Source: Rhizobium sp. Leaf306
Lineage (GTDB): Bacteria > Pseudomonadota > Alphaproteobacteria > Rhizobiales > Rhizobiaceae
Assembly: GCF_001423425.1 (NCBI RefSeq)
Contig: NZ_LMNX01000003.1
Coordinates: 112,379 to 176,378 of the forward strand
Direction of reading: 5' to 3'
DNA length: 64,000 nt
A program made the translations under genes and the position numbers. Each line of letters begins with the position of its first letter. Within the stretch, counting starts at the first letter, position 1. The notes beneath the pieces are model-generated. The model had not been told where the DNA came from, made no database searches, and worked only from the letters and a program-made list of their open reading frames with translations. This document shows positions 16,569 through 25,784 of the stretch, in pieces.

Positions 16569-16767
16569 CTCTCAGAGTTTCCTGTACATCGTCTGTTTCG
16601 ATCCCCAGATGCCCGGCAATGTCTTCAACGGAAAAGTCGAGATCGTAAAAGAGCATCTCGATCATGTCTGATTGCACCGGATTCAGCACATCGGTCTGCT
16701 CAGCGTCCAACCTCTCGGCATCCGCCAACATGTCATCTACGCCGTCGATGTATCCCGGTTTGGCCAT
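16537..16767 (-). CDS. Small protein with a helix-turn-helix-like C-terminus
   Basis: A 76-residue acidic protein. ATG 16767 follows CAGGAGAG, a good ribosome site that rules out longer starts. Residues 45-70 (DLDFSVEDIAGHLGIETDDVQETL) look like a helix-turn-helix in which GHLGI-x-x-x-x-V is the recognition unit. It could be a small regulator or an antitoxin, but no toxin partner is recognisable beside it. Confidence 0.55.
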   Translation of the reverse strand: MAKPGYIDGVDDMLADAERLDAEQTDVLNPVQSDMIEMLFYDLDFSVEDIAGHLGIETDDVQETLRARGHSPGYTG

Positions 16768-17065
16768 ATGGCTCTCCTGTTGTCGATCCCTAGCACAAAA
16801 TCCATGCCATGTCATTTGGCGGCGTGTTCGTGCCCCACCTCGGCATCGTCGCGTTCGCCAAGGGATAGCAACGCGTGGACCTGCAACATACAAACTCTCT
16901 TTTTGAGCGCGCCCTCGAGAGCTAGCCTGCAGATGTTTAGGAAGGTGATTTTCCGTCATAGGGGCGAGCAGTTCGAAGCCGCTATCTACGATCCCATTGG
17001 GGAGGCTCCGCAATACTGAAAGCCAATATTCCGGAAGCATCGGGACATGGTTCGATCCTACTTGC

Positions 17066-17308
17066 TCAGCGCCGGAAGCCCGGCACCCCTGCCGAAGTGG
17101 CTTCATCGATCAAAGCATCCAAGTCCCCTTCGGCTTCGGCACGCTCGAGGCGATCCGCTAGGCCCGTGACATCGTCCAAGGGAGTGTCTTCGATGAGGAT
17201 GTAAAGCGAACTCGGCCGGCGATTTTGCTCCACGAGGTCGCCCAGCCGCTTTCGCTCCGCGTAGATGTCATCGTCTTCAGCGATTCCAGCGAAGACCTGC
17301 TTGATCAT
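17066..17308 (-). CDS. Small acidic hypothetical protein
   Basis: An 80-residue, strongly charged, helical protein (DDVTGLADRLERAEAEGDLDALIDEA). ATG 17308 has only a distant GGGGAG upstream. Same direction as the small HTH gene, about 300 bases apart. Unknown function; possibly real on codon use and composition. Confidence 0.4.
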   Translation of the reverse strand: MIKQVFAGIAEDDDIYAERKRLGDLVEQNRRPSSLYILIEDTPLDDVTGLADRLERAEAEGDLDALIDEATSAGVPGFRR

Positions 17309-17673
17309 CTACTTTGGTAGCTCCCCGCAAGGAATCGCTTTTCAGCCAGCAACGCTTCCAGTTCGCGGGCGCCATGAGAAACGCTCTCGGCAGCCTGCCG
17401 TCGCTCCTTCTCTGGGCTATCTCGGAATTCTCTCCGCGAAGGTGCAGGAATTTGCTGAGCTTGCCATGCACTACGTCAGAGTGCTTGCGCCTCTATTCTA
17501 GCAATCGCAGCGGCAGTCCGTACACTGATAAAACGATGCAGTTCGCCGCGCGGCTTGGAAGGCTACCGAGCGAACGAGGTTTTCCAATACAACGCAGATA
17601 TTATTGCGCGGCTCACTTCCAAAGATCCAGCGGATGTATACTCTTTCCCGAAACGAAATCGAATCCTTGGAAA
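17309..17673. other. Upstream stretch of the AlbA_2-type gene
   Basis: Open in frame with the downstream gene but not protein-like in composition. Nothing else recognised. Confidence 0.35.
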
Positions 17674-19272
17674 ATGCCGAAAAAGTCGATTACCAGCCGT
17701 GAGATCTCGCTCATCAAAACAATGGTCTTCTCGCGGAAGATGAAGAACCGCGATATACAGTTCTATTTCAATCGACCCGACCGCCCTGTCAATTCGGGAC
17801 GAATAACGCAGATCCGAGACGGATCGTACGGACCTGAAGTATTGCAGGCCACCGAGGAGGAACTTGATACGTTTCTCGCCGATAGCTCTACGACATATTC
17901 CAGAGCGCCTAGTAAAATCATTGAGCCGTCCCTTGCGGAGATCGCGATTTCCTTCTTTGAGAAGAGAGGGAAATCCGGTTGGTTTCTTAAGACGCATGAG
18001 AACGAGCGTGTCGAAGCAAAGCAGAACTTCGCCCTAAAACCGGAACACAGGTTCGCGGACCCACTTCGTTCCATTGCGGGCCTTGCAAACAATGAAGGCG
18101 GCTTCATTTTCTTCGGCATCAAGGATCTGGCTGACGGCAGCCTGCAGGTGGTCGGAATGAGCGATGATGCTTTTTCCAAGGCAGACCCCGCCGACCTGAA
18201 CCGCTGCCTGGCGGGCGCATTTGTACCCGTTCCTACATTCGCAACCTTCATGATCGAAGTGGATGGGAAAACCATAGGTGTGATCCATGTGGAAAAACAT
18301 CATCATGCTCCCGTCGTGGCGTTGAAGAACGTCAACAACGAATTCCGCGAAGGCACGATCTACTACCGATACGTGGGTGAAACGCGTCCGATCAAGCCGG
18401 GGGAACTTCACAGGATTATCGCCCATCGGGAGCAGAAAGCAGTCGCTGAATTTGCCAGTAGGATGTCGAAAGTTGCGTCGGGTGAAACCGCAACGCTTGA
18501 CCTCGACAATGGCAAGGTTGAAGGCAAGGCCGCCAGTTTCGTGATCGGAGAAGACCTCCTGCCCAAGATTCAGTTTCTTCGGGAAGGCGAATTCAAGGAG
18601 CAAGTCGGCGCAGCTGCCCTTCGCCTGGTAGGAGACGTATCTGCGGTCCAGAGTGGCGCGCAGAAAACCGTACGCACAAACGTGACCGACGAGGCGACGC
18701 TCCTGAACTACCTCAGGGACGAGGTGGTCGCGGAACCCCTTGCCTATGTCCTCCACTCCGCATCGGGATCGCGTGGCTGGTTGCCACAGTTCCATTATGC
18801 CAGGGCCTCCAATCTGCCTGTGGCTGATCTGATCGAGAAGCTAAAGCTAGAGCGACAGAGCCATCGCCGTACGGAAGCGATCCAGCGGCTTTCGGGGAAG
18901 AAGACCGCGTTCCAGAAGCCTGTTGGCAAAGGCATTCGTCGGCGCGATGAAGCGCTCAATGGTGGCCTGCAGGTGCCTGTCACCCTATCCGATGTGCCAA
19001 GCTTCGCAGGAGGGATACAGGCCCTGCCAGACGATGCCGAGGTGGACTTCGGGTTTCTGAAAGAACTCCTAATCAAAGCTCTTGATCTCACTTCAGGTGC
19101 CAGCCCGAAACACGGATCAGCACGTAGTCAGGTTTACAGGGCCGCATGCCGTCTTGACGAGCTCGAGTACCGAAAGCATCTTGCGGAACGCGAAATGAAG
19201 ATTGCTGCGGTCGTTGAGGACCTCCTCGACAGCGCGACACTTAGCACTCCGAACGGCAGCGACCATCGCTAA
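17674..19272 (+). CDS. AlbA_2/Schlafen-type putative DNA-binding protein
   Basis: A 532-residue protein. Residues 1-55 resemble a small helix-turn-helix segment (IKTMVFSRKMKNRDIQFYF). Residues 105-240 match the AlbA_2 (Schlafen AAA-4-like) domain: VEAKQNFAL in place of the usual E-x-K start, then DPLRSIAGLANNEGGFIFFGIKD and an RYVGETRPIKPGELHRII end. The C-terminal 290 residues are unrecognised and helical. Such domains occur in regulators and in several anti-phage systems. ATG 17674 follows TTGGAAA; the frame is open to 17314, but that part is not protein-like. It stands alone in the island; a defence role is inferred from the neighbourhood only. Confidence 0.7.
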   Translation: MPKKSITSREISLIKTMVFSRKMKNRDIQFYFNRPDRPVNSGRITQIRDGSYGPEVLQATEEELDTFLADSSTTYSRAPSKIIEPSLAEIAISFFEKRGKSGWFLKTHENERVEAKQNFALKPEHRFADPLRSIAGLANNEGGFIFFGIKDLADGSLQVVGMSDDAFSKADPADLNRCLAGAFVPVPTFATFMIEVDGKTIGVIHVEKHHHAPVVALKNVNNEFREGTIYYRYVGETRPIKPGELHRIIAHREQKAVAEFASRMSKVASGETATLDLDNGKVEGKAASFVIGEDLLPKIQFLREGEFKEQVGAAALRLVGDVSAVQSGAQKTVRTNVTDEATLLNYLRDEVVAEPLAYVLHSASGSRGWLPQFHYARASNLPVADLIEKLKLERQSHRRTEAIQRLSGKKTAFQKPVGKGIRRRDEALNGGLQVPVTLSDVPSFAGGIQALPDDAEVDFGFLKELLIKALDLTSGASPKHGSARSQVYRAACRLDELEYRKHLAEREMKIAAVVEDLLDSATLSTPNGSDHR

Positions 19273-19421
19273 CGTCTATCCTTGCACGCCGCGACTTCGC
19301 TGCCGTCGGCACGAACAAAGAGGTCAGTCTTTCGGTGAGGACACGGTTGCCATCAGCCGCTATTGCCTGCATGTCGAAGTGAACGGCGGCGATGCTCGGT
19401 GACCTCTCGGGTCGGTCCAGG

Positions 19422-19658
19422 AAGTTGATCGCTTTCAAGGCAGAGGTCACCCATCGGCGAGGACCATGGCGCAACTTCGAAGCTGAGGAGTTCGCCACAC
19501 TCAAATAGGTCGAGTGGTTCAACAACCGCCGTCGTCTGGAGCCCATAGGCGACATACCGCCAGCCCAAGCCGTGGAGCAGGATTACGCCAGCCTGGACGC
19601 ACCAGCCATGGCCGCATAACCTAATCGAAATGCCCTCCGGCAAACCCGGCGCGGTTCA
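19422..19658 (+). mobile_element. IS3-family remnant: 3' end of orfB plus terminal repeat
   Basis: Bases 19422-19619 encode the tail of an IS3-family (IS51-like) transposase: KAEVTHRRGPWRNFE, then after an internal TAG, VEWFNNRRRLEPIGDIPP and DAPAMAA before TAA. The DDE core is gone and the frame is interrupted, so it is dead. The stretch CTCCGG to GCGGTTCA (19635-19658) looks like the right terminal repeat of that group. Only this end remains. It shows past insertion near the right side of the island. Confidence 0.8.
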
Positions 19659-19706
19659 CCATGAAGTCAGCGAGCAGGCTGAGCCATGGGCCGCGCGAAG
19701 TCCATT

Positions 19707-20057
19707 CTATGGCTCAAACACATCGCTCAATGTCGTTGTCACTTTGCCGACTGCCGTCGAGTACGCCGTATCGCTTGAAGACATCTGCTCGGTAAGTAGA
19801 TCATATAGCTCTAGGTACATGCCGAACTCGGCATCCAACAGTGTGAGCTGCGTACGCATCGCGCTGTAGTCGTTCGCTGCGACTTCAAGCTTGCGAACTA
19901 GCGATGGTGATACCCGCGACAAATCACCACGGTTCATGATAAGCTCGTTTCTCAGCTCGCCCAGAGCCGTGTTCCCAATCGAAGCTAGTGCTTTTAGGTC
20001 GAGAGATTCCATGATCTGCCTGCTCTGCAAAGCGGGCCCGTCCACAGTTCGTGACAT
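19707..20057 (-). CDS. Hypothetical helical protein
   Basis: A 116-residue protein with an excellent ribosome site (AGGAGG seven bases before ATG 20057), which makes it likely to be expressed. It is almost wholly helical and amphipathic (LVRKLEVAANDYSAMRTQLTLLDAEF), with a Ser/Thr-rich C-terminus. No family recognised. It is divergent from a doubtful small gene at 20084. Confidence 0.6.
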   Translation of the reverse strand: MSRTVDGPALQSRQIMESLDLKALASIGNTALGELRNELIMNRGDLSRVSPSLVRKLEVAANDYSAMRTQLTLLDAEFGMYLELYDLLTEQMSSSDTAYSTAVGKVTTTLSDVFEP

Positions 20058-20083
20058 TCTAAAACCTCCTGTTGCCGAACATA

Positions 20084-20278
20084 ATGGTGATTCACAAATC
20101 CGGTCGCGCAAAGAGAAAACTGAAGGTCGATTATACGGGCGCTACTTTCGCCCCTGTCCAGGTTAGCGGCTCTACGCCTCAAGGTTTCGTAAGGCATCTC
20201 GTTTGGAAGGCCGTAGATTCGAGAGAGCGTGCAACTGCGTCGATGGATCAATTGAAACGAAGATTTGAAACTGTCTAG
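20084..20278 (+). CDS. Doubtful small basic protein
   Basis: A 64-residue frame rich in Lys and Arg. There is no good ribosome site before ATG 20084 (TTG 20072 is another possible start). The codon use is acceptable. It may be a short DNA- or RNA-binding protein, or spurious. Confidence 0.25.
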   Translation: MVIHKSGRAKRKLKVDYTGATFAPVQVSGSTPQGFVRHLVWKAVDSRERATASMDQLKRRFETV

Positions 20279-20834
20279 AAAGCTGCGGCAGCCGCGGTCG
20301 GATCCAGATTGTGTCGTCGACTTAAAGAAGCCAATCATTTTGGGGTCGATGCACCGAGGACTGGTTCCAGTTCGAACGCTGCACAGCCGACCTATTCGGC
20401 ATGCCTACCGGGCATGACCAGATCCTGACGGGTCGCGGCCGCATGTCACTACGTTGACTACCCACTGATCTACGACCGACTTCAGGTAGTAGCCTGATGA
20501 TGCAATCTCGTAACGCAAGGGGATAGCCGATCCTATTCCAGCCTCTCAGCGACGAGCAGTGACGCGCCAAAAAACCGTCGAATAAATCTATTGGATCGAA
20601 GTTCCTAAAGCTGCGAGACAGCGCTTGAAATTTCCCAACAGGTTCAGTCTTTCGATCTGGCTCTAGAGACGTAGCTACAGCGCATTATCATTATTGCAGT
20701 GCATATCCCCACTCATATTGCGCATGCACAATTATTGAGCTTGCGGGGAAAGCGATGAAAAAATACTGTCGTTCTACGCTCGGCACTGTCCGAGCAGCCA
20801 ATTCAACACCGATTGTTCGACAAAGGATCACCTC
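20279..20834. other. Boundary stretch between island and chromosome-like DNA
   Basis: No gene supported. It contains the candidate right end (separate entry) and, after 20640, an A+T-rich region that should hold the promoter of the downstream transporter operon. Base composition and gene density change here from island-like to compact. Confidence 0.4.
20579..20640. repeat. Candidate right end of the Tn7-like element
   Basis: Read on the minus strand from 20640, the sequence starts TGTTGGG, sharing TGTTG with the candidate left end at 2754. At 47 bases inside lies CAATAGATTTATTCG (20593-20579), resembling CAGTAGATCTATTTTG at 2809-2824 in the left repeat (55 bases inside). The five bases outside each end (TGTTA and GGTTC) do not match, so there is no target duplication. 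The position coincides with the change from island to ordinary operon. Weak evidence taken singly; suggestive together. Confidence 0.25.
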
Positions 20835-21875
20835 ATGAAGGCTCATCGCCTCACCAAGTTTGCAGCGCTTGCAATTCTTGCCACGTTTTCCGGCGTCGCC
20901 TCGGCCAGTGCCCAGACGAAGACCTTCACCATTTCCTGGTGGGGCTATAACGGCGACAAGATGAAAGCCAACATCATCGAGCCGTTCAAGAAGATCTGCG
21001 GCTGCGACATTGTGTTTGAAACCGGCAACAATGCCGACCGCTTGAACAAGCTGAAGCTGCGCGACGGCAAGGGCGTGGACGTGATCTACCTCTCGGACAG
21101 CTTCTCCCAGCTCGGCGTCGCGCAGGGCCTGTTTCAGGAAGTCGATGCGTCCAAGATCCCGAACCTTTCGGAAATCTACGAACTCGGCCGCAACCCGCAG
21201 GGCAAGTATGGTCCGGCCTACACGATCGGCCGCGTCGGTCTCGTCTATGACAGCGCCAAGGTGGATCCGGCGATCACCTCCTGGGCCGATCTCTGGCGCG
21301 CCGACATGAAGAGCTCGCTCTCGCTGCCGGGCATCACCACCACGGCCGGCCCAATGGTCGTGTTGCAGGCCGGCAAGCATGCGGGCGTCGATGCCTACGA
21401 GGACTCCGAAAAGGCCTTTGAGGCGATCAGCGAACTGAAGCCCAATGTGGTCAAGAACTACAATACCGGCTCCGAACTTGTGAACCTGATCTCGACCGGC
21501 GAGGTGCGCGTTGCCCTGGCGCAGGATTTCACGCTCGCTTCGATGCAGGCAGCCGTCAAGACCATGACCTGGGCGACACTGAAGGAAGGCGATATCGCCA
21601 CGCTCAACATGGTCAACATTCCGAAGGGCTCCGAGAACGTCGAGCTGGCGCACCAGTTCATCAACTTCGTTCTGTCGAAGGAAGTCCAGCAAAAGGAAGC
21701 CGAACAGGGCGTCGATGCGCCGATCAACAGCAAGGTCGAGCTTTCGCCGGAACAGGCCAAGATGTGGACCTATGGCGCAGACCAGGTCTCGAAGCTTGGC
21801 CGCATCGACTATGCCAAGCTGAATGACGCCAAGACCGACTGGATCGACCAGTGGAACGAGGTCTTCGGAAAGTAA
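20835..21875 (+). CDS. ABC transporter substrate-binding protein, PotD-like
   Basis: A 346-residue periplasmic binding protein. Residues 1-27 are a Sec signal peptide with likely cleavage after ASA-Q. The mature part resembles spermidine/putrescine-type (cluster D) binding proteins: ISWWGYNGDKMKANIIEPFKK near the start, GVDVIYLSD, YGPAYTIGRVGLVYDS and the C-terminal lobe AHQFINFVLSKEVQQ. It is the first gene of an operon with two permeases and an ATPase. The transported compound is not certain: the family is polyamine-like, while dgoK-dgoA downstream suggests a sugar acid. Confidence 0.85.
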   Translation: MKAHRLTKFAALAILATFSGVASASAQTKTFTISWWGYNGDKMKANIIEPFKKICGCDIVFETGNNADRLNKLKLRDGKGVDVIYLSDSFSQLGVAQGLFQEVDASKIPNLSEIYELGRNPQGKYGPAYTIGRVGLVYDSAKVDPAITSWADLWRADMKSSLSLPGITTTAGPMVVLQAGKHAGVDAYEDSEKAFEAISELKPNVVKNYNTGSELVNLISTGEVRVALAQDFTLASMQAAVKTMTWATLKEGDIATLNMVNIPKGSENVELAHQFINFVLSKEVQQKEAEQGVDAPINSKVELSPEQAKMWTYGADQVSKLGRIDYAKLNDAKTDWIDQWNEVFGK

Positions 21876-21899
21876 GCCGCTCACGGGGAAACAGCATAA

Positions 21900-21933
21900 G
21901 CCCTCTCCTCAATCCGAGGCGAGGGCCCTTTCT
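21900..21933 (+). terminator. Hairpin between binding-protein and permease genes
   Basis: GCCCTC-T-CCTC pairs with GAGG-C-GAGGGC (21900-21926), followed by CCTTTCT. In transporter operons such a structure often protects the upstream message or partly stops transcription, so the binding protein is made in excess. The T-run is poor, so full termination is unlikely. Confidence 0.5.
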
Positions 21934-22024
21934 GATCCGGGCAGGGAACGCAGAGCGCATCCGCTCTTCAAGACAGGCGCTGCCTGAAGGCGATGGCGGC
22001 AGCCAGGAATTTGAAAGACCACAC

Positions 22025-22849
22025 ATGAAGCGTTTTGCCAAATGGGGGCTGACGATGCCGGCGACGATTGCGGTCGTCGTTGCCCTCGTTATTCCGGTTC
22101 TCCTGACCATCGCCACCACGTTCGGCGAGCCGAAAGGCGCCTTTTCGACCTACACCGCCTTCTTCAACAGCGGCTTTCGGACCAATATCCTTTACCGCAC
22201 GCTGCGTATCGCCCTGATCACGACAGCGATCTCGCTGGTCATCGGCTTTCTGACGGCGTACGTGATTGCCCGCATGCCTGGGCGGTTGAAGTCGATCGCC
22301 ATCATCGCCGCAGTCTTCCCGCTTCTGACCGGCGTCGTGGTTCGCTCATTCGCCTGGCTGATCATCCTTGGCAAGAACGGCATCGTCAACGACACGCTCA
22401 TGTCGCTCGGCATCATCTCTGAGCCGCTGTCCATGCTCTATACCGAGGGATCGGTGATCGTTGCGATGGTCTATCTGTTCGTGCCGCTGATGATCCTCAC
22501 CCTGACCGGTGTGCTCGAGGGCGTTCCACGCGAAGTGGTCGAAGCCTCAACCTCTCTGGGTGCCACGCCGATCGCCACATTCTTCCAGGTTATCCTGCCG
22601 CTTGCCGTGCCGGGCCTCATCGTCGGCGCGGTCCTCGTCTTTACCGGCAGCTTCACCTCCTACGCGACGCCGCAGCTGCTTGGCGGCGAGCAGATGATGA
22701 TGATGGGAACGCTGCTCTATCAGCGCGCCATGGTCACCTTCGACTGGGTGGGCGCCTCCACCATCGCAGCGATCATGGTGGTCATCACCATTGCCGTAGT
22801 GACGATCATGAGCCGCATGGCGCGGCGCCTCAACCCGATGGCGGTATGA
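22025..22849 (+). CDS. ABC transporter permease, PotB-like
   Basis: A 274-residue inner-membrane permease with about six hydrophobic segments and the EAA loop EVVEASTSLGATPIATFFQVILP, which contacts the ATPase. ATG 22025 begins at the first membrane segment. It is 150 bases after the binding-protein gene and 4 bases before the second permease, with which it should form the channel. Confidence 0.88.
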   Translation: MKRFAKWGLTMPATIAVVVALVIPVLLTIATTFGEPKGAFSTYTAFFNSGFRTNILYRTLRIALITTAISLVIGFLTAYVIARMPGRLKSIAIIAAVFPLLTGVVVRSFAWLIILGKNGIVNDTLMSLGIISEPLSMLYTEGSVIVAMVYLFVPLMILTLTGVLEGVPREVVEASTSLGATPIATFFQVILPLAVPGLIVGAVLVFTGSFTSYATPQLLGGEQMMMMGTLLYQRAMVTFDWVGASTIAAIMVVITIAVVTIMSRMARRLNPMAV

Positions 22850-22853
22850 AAAG

Positions 22854-23642
22854 ATGACCACACGCATCCATCCCGTTCTCGGCGCCTTCGCCGCCCTCGT
22901 CTTTCTTTTCCTGCTCGCGCCGCTCGTCATCATCGTCGGTGCGTCGCTTTCCGACACATCCTACCTGACGTTTCCGCCGCAGGGCCTGACACTGCGGTGG
23001 TTTGCCAATATTTTCGAGATCTCCGCCTTCCGGAACACCGCGATCACCAGCTTCCAGGTGGCGATCCTCGGAACGGCGCTGTCGCTGCTGATGGGCATTC
23101 CCGCCGCCTATGCGCTGAACCGATACCGCGTCGAACTACCGAAATGGCTTTCCACGCTGTTCGTCCTGCCGATCCTGGTCCCGGAAATCGTGTTCGGCTT
23201 CTCGCTTCTGAAGTCGATTACCATCGGCTTCGGCCTGCCGGTCTATCCGAGCCTAATCCTCGGTCACGCACTTCTGGTTCTGCCCTATTCCGTTCGCGTC
23301 GTCGGTGCGAGCCTTGCCGCCTTTGACTTCTCCGTGGAGGAAGCTGCGATCAGCCTCGGTTGCCCGCCGCTCAAGACCTTCCTGACGGTGGTGCTGCCGA
23401 ACATTCGCGCCGGCGTCATCGCCGCCTTCATCCTTGCCTTCATCACCTCGATCAACGACGTGTCCATCTCGGTGTTTCTGACCGGTCCCGGCATTTCCAC
23501 GCTGCCGATCCAGATTCTGGCCCATATGGAACAGTTTTTCGACCCCACCATCGCCTCCGTCTCCGTGCTTTTGATGCTGGTGACGGTTGGCGTGATGGCC
23601 ATCGTCGAAGCCACGCTCGGCCTCACCTTCCTGACCAAGTAA
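22854..23642 (+). CDS. ABC transporter permease, PotC-like
   Basis: A 262-residue permease with six predicted membrane segments and the EAA loop SVEEAAISLGCPPLKTFLTVVLP. It pairs with the preceding permease. The N-terminal segment (AFAALVFLFLLAPLVIIVGASL) is the first transmembrane helix. Length and order are normal for the polyamine-type family. Confidence 0.88.
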   Translation: MTTRIHPVLGAFAALVFLFLLAPLVIIVGASLSDTSYLTFPPQGLTLRWFANIFEISAFRNTAITSFQVAILGTALSLLMGIPAAYALNRYRVELPKWLSTLFVLPILVPEIVFGFSLLKSITIGFGLPVYPSLILGHALLVLPYSVRVVGASLAAFDFSVEEAAISLGCPPLKTFLTVVLPNIRAGVIAAFILAFITSINDVSISVFLTGPGISTLPIQILAHMEQFFDPTIASVSVLLMLVTVGVMAIVEATLGLTFLTK

Positions 23643-23658
23643 GACGAGTAGAACCCTC

Positions 23659-24717
23659 TTGACCGTATCGCTCACCATCGAAAACCTCTCGGCCCATTAC
23701 GGATCGACACCGGTCCTCAAGGATCTGTCGATCTCGGTCGCGGCCGGTGAACTCGTGTCGCTGCTTGGCTCGTCCGGCTGCGGCAAGACGACGACGCTGC
23801 GGATCGTCGCAGGCTTCCTGGAGCCGACCAGCGGCCGCGTGCGGCTTGGGGATCGCGATCTCACCACGCTTCCGGCACATGCCCGCGATATCGGGCTTGT
23901 GTTCCAGAACTACGCGCTCTTTCCTCACCTGACCGTGATGGAAAACGTCGCCTTCGGTCTGAAGCAGCGCGGCATTGCCAAACCCGATCGGGCCAAGCGC
24001 GCAGGAAGCATGCTCGACCGCGTCGGCCTTTCGCACCTGGCCGACCGGCTGCCGTCGGCACTGTCAGGCGGCCAGAAGCAACGCGTCGCACTGGCCCGCG
24101 CGCTCGTCATCGAACCACCGCTCCTGATGTTCGATGAGCCGCTTTCGAACCTCGATGCCAAGTTGCGCGTGGACATGCGCGTCGAAATCCGCCAGTTGCA
24201 GAAGGCGAACGGTACGACATCGCTTTATGTCACCCACGATCAGGAAGAAGCCTTCTCGATCTCCGACCGCGTGGCGATCATGAATGCAGGCCGCATCATG
24301 CAGCTCGACACGCCCGAAGTCCTCTACCGCAAACCGGCCAACGCCTTCGTCGCCAGTTTTGTCGGCTTCGAGAACCTCGTTCCGATGAAGGTGGTCTCCC
24401 GCGACGGCGCGACCGTCACAGCCGAGGCTGCCGGCGGTGCGCGATTGTCGTTCTCGCAGGATGTCTTCGGTGCGATCAAGGACGATTTCGTTCTGGCCAC
24501 CCGCGCCGACGGCCTTGTCGCTCGCCAGTCCGGCGAAGGCATTCCCGCGACCCTTGGCACCCGCACCTATCTCGGCCGCGCCTACCAATACAAATGTGTG
24601 ACCGTCGCCGGCGAGATCACGGCGAATGGAGCACTATCCGAACCATACGACCCTGGCACGAGCGCTGTTCTGGTGCCTGTACCGGAACAGTGCTGCATTC
24701 TCGATCCCGAAGCCTGA
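23659..24717 (+). CDS. ABC transporter ATP-binding protein, PotA-like
   Basis: A 352-residue ATPase that powers the importer. It shows Walker A GSSGCGKTT, signature LSGGQKQRVALARAL, Walker B LLMFDEPLSNLD, the switch His in THDQEEA and a C-terminal TOBE-like domain (about 240-350). The start is TTG, reading LTVSLTIENL. It is 16 bases after the second permease. All motifs are intact. Confidence 0.88.
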   Translation: MTVSLTIENLSAHYGSTPVLKDLSISVAAGELVSLLGSSGCGKTTTLRIVAGFLEPTSGRVRLGDRDLTTLPAHARDIGLVFQNYALFPHLTVMENVAFGLKQRGIAKPDRAKRAGSMLDRVGLSHLADRLPSALSGGQKQRVALARALVIEPPLLMFDEPLSNLDAKLRVDMRVEIRQLQKANGTTSLYVTHDQEEAFSISDRVAIMNAGRIMQLDTPEVLYRKPANAFVASFVGFENLVPMKVVSRDGATVTAEAAGGARLSFSQDVFGAIKDDFVLATRADGLVARQSGEGIPATLGTRTYLGRAYQYKCVTVAGEITANGALSEPYDPGTSAVLVPVPEQCCILDPEA

Positions 24718-24838
24718 GCCTCGATTTACAAACCTCAAGCCCCTCCTCAAAAGTATGACTTTTCGCAGCACTTGCTCTCGACAAGGCAGCCCTGCCCGCG
24801 CTATCGAAGGCCAAAATGTTCGGGGAGGAAACCGAGAG

Positions 24839-25780
24839 ATGCCAGAGCCTAAGTCGATCATTCTAGATTGGGGCACGAGTTCGCTTCGCGCCGCGCTCGT
24901 ATCTGAAACGGGCGAAACGCTCGACACCCGGGATACGACAAGCGGCGGCATCCAGTTCGTTAAGGATGGGGCCTTCGAGGCCGCCCTGATGGAAACGGTC
25001 GGGGCATGGTTCGACGCGCACGGCGCAATTCCAGTCCTCGCTAGCGGCATGATCACCAGCCGCAATGGCTGGATCGAGGTGCCTTACGTCGATGCGCCCG
25101 CGGGTCTTGCCGAACTGGCAGCCGGCACGCGGCAGATCACGCTTGCCAACGGCGCCATCGTCACCTTCCTGCCCGGCATGCGCGATCCCGCCGCAAAGCC
25201 GTTTCCGGACGTGATGCGCGGCGAGGAAACGCAGATCGTCGGCTTCGGGCTGGACAAGAACCGGACCCTGGTTCTGCCTGGAACCCACAGCAAATGGGCA
25301 CGGGTCGAGAGTGGCCGGATCGCCGGTTTCCAGACCTATGCGACCGGTGAAATCTTCGCTCTGCTGACCAAGCATTCATTTATCGCCAAGGCATCCGAGC
25401 CGGCACCGGGCTCCGAGCCGCGCTGGGAGGCATTTGACCGTGGTGCCGGGTTTGCCGCAAGCGACGCGCGTGCCGCCGACGCGTTCCTGTCTGCCGTCTT
25501 CAGCGCCCGCACGGGCGTGCTCGCCGGCGTTCTGGCACCTGATGATATCGGCGACTACGTTTCCGGTCTTGTCATCGGTTCGGAGTTCCGTCAGGCCCGC
25601 GCGGCAGGCTGGCTGAAACCCGGTGAAGCCATCGGCATTGTCGGCAACAACGTGCTGAACAGCCGTTACAGCCGCGTCGCGCCGCTGTTTGATCTTGATA
25701 TAGAGCCGGGCCCAACCGATGCCGCCAAGCGCGGCGTCCAGTTGATCGCCGGACAATTGCAACTGACGAATGAAGGATAG
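24839..25780 (+). CDS. dgoK: 2-dehydro-3-deoxygalactonokinase
   Basis: A 313-residue sugar-acid kinase that phosphorylates 2-dehydro-3-deoxy-D-galactonate in the De Ley-Doudoroff pathway. The N-terminal phosphate loop LDWGTSSLRAAL, the LPGTHSKWARV segment and the DRGAGFAASDARAADAFLSAVFSAR region are characteristic. ATG 24839 follows GGGGAGG; the frame extends upstream into the ATPase end but is not protein-like there. The next gene, dgoA, begins four bases after its stop, so kinase and aldolase are made together. Confidence 0.88.
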   Translation: MPEPKSIILDWGTSSLRAALVSETGETLDTRDTTSGGIQFVKDGAFEAALMETVGAWFDAHGAIPVLASGMITSRNGWIEVPYVDAPAGLAELAAGTRQITLANGAIVTFLPGMRDPAAKPFPDVMRGEETQIVGFGLDKNRTLVLPGTHSKWARVESGRIAGFQTYATGEIFALLTKHSFIAKASEPAPGSEPRWEAFDRGAGFAASDARAADAFLSAVFSARTGVLAGVLAPDDIGDYVSGLVIGSEFRQARAAGWLKPGEAIGIVGNNVLNSRYSRVAPLFDLDIEPGPTDAAKRGVQLIAGQLQLTNEG

Positions 25781-25784
25781 TTCG

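Noticed and set aside
658..20330. TGTCGTTGATTCAAA (minus strand at 675) and TGTCGTCGACTTAAAG (20312) as terminal inverted repeats
   Set aside because: Both point away from the tns genes, so they cannot be the ends of an element that contains them; similarity is modest.
10150..20410. Shared GATGCACCGAG at 10158 and 20349 as a dispersed repeat
   Set aside because: The match is only about 12 bases with loosely similar surroundings; no repeat boundaries can be defined.
6310..20834. CRISPR array or Cas genes linked to the Tn7-like module
   Set aside because: No regularly spaced repeats and no Cas-like protein were found; selection by TniQ is the simpler reading.
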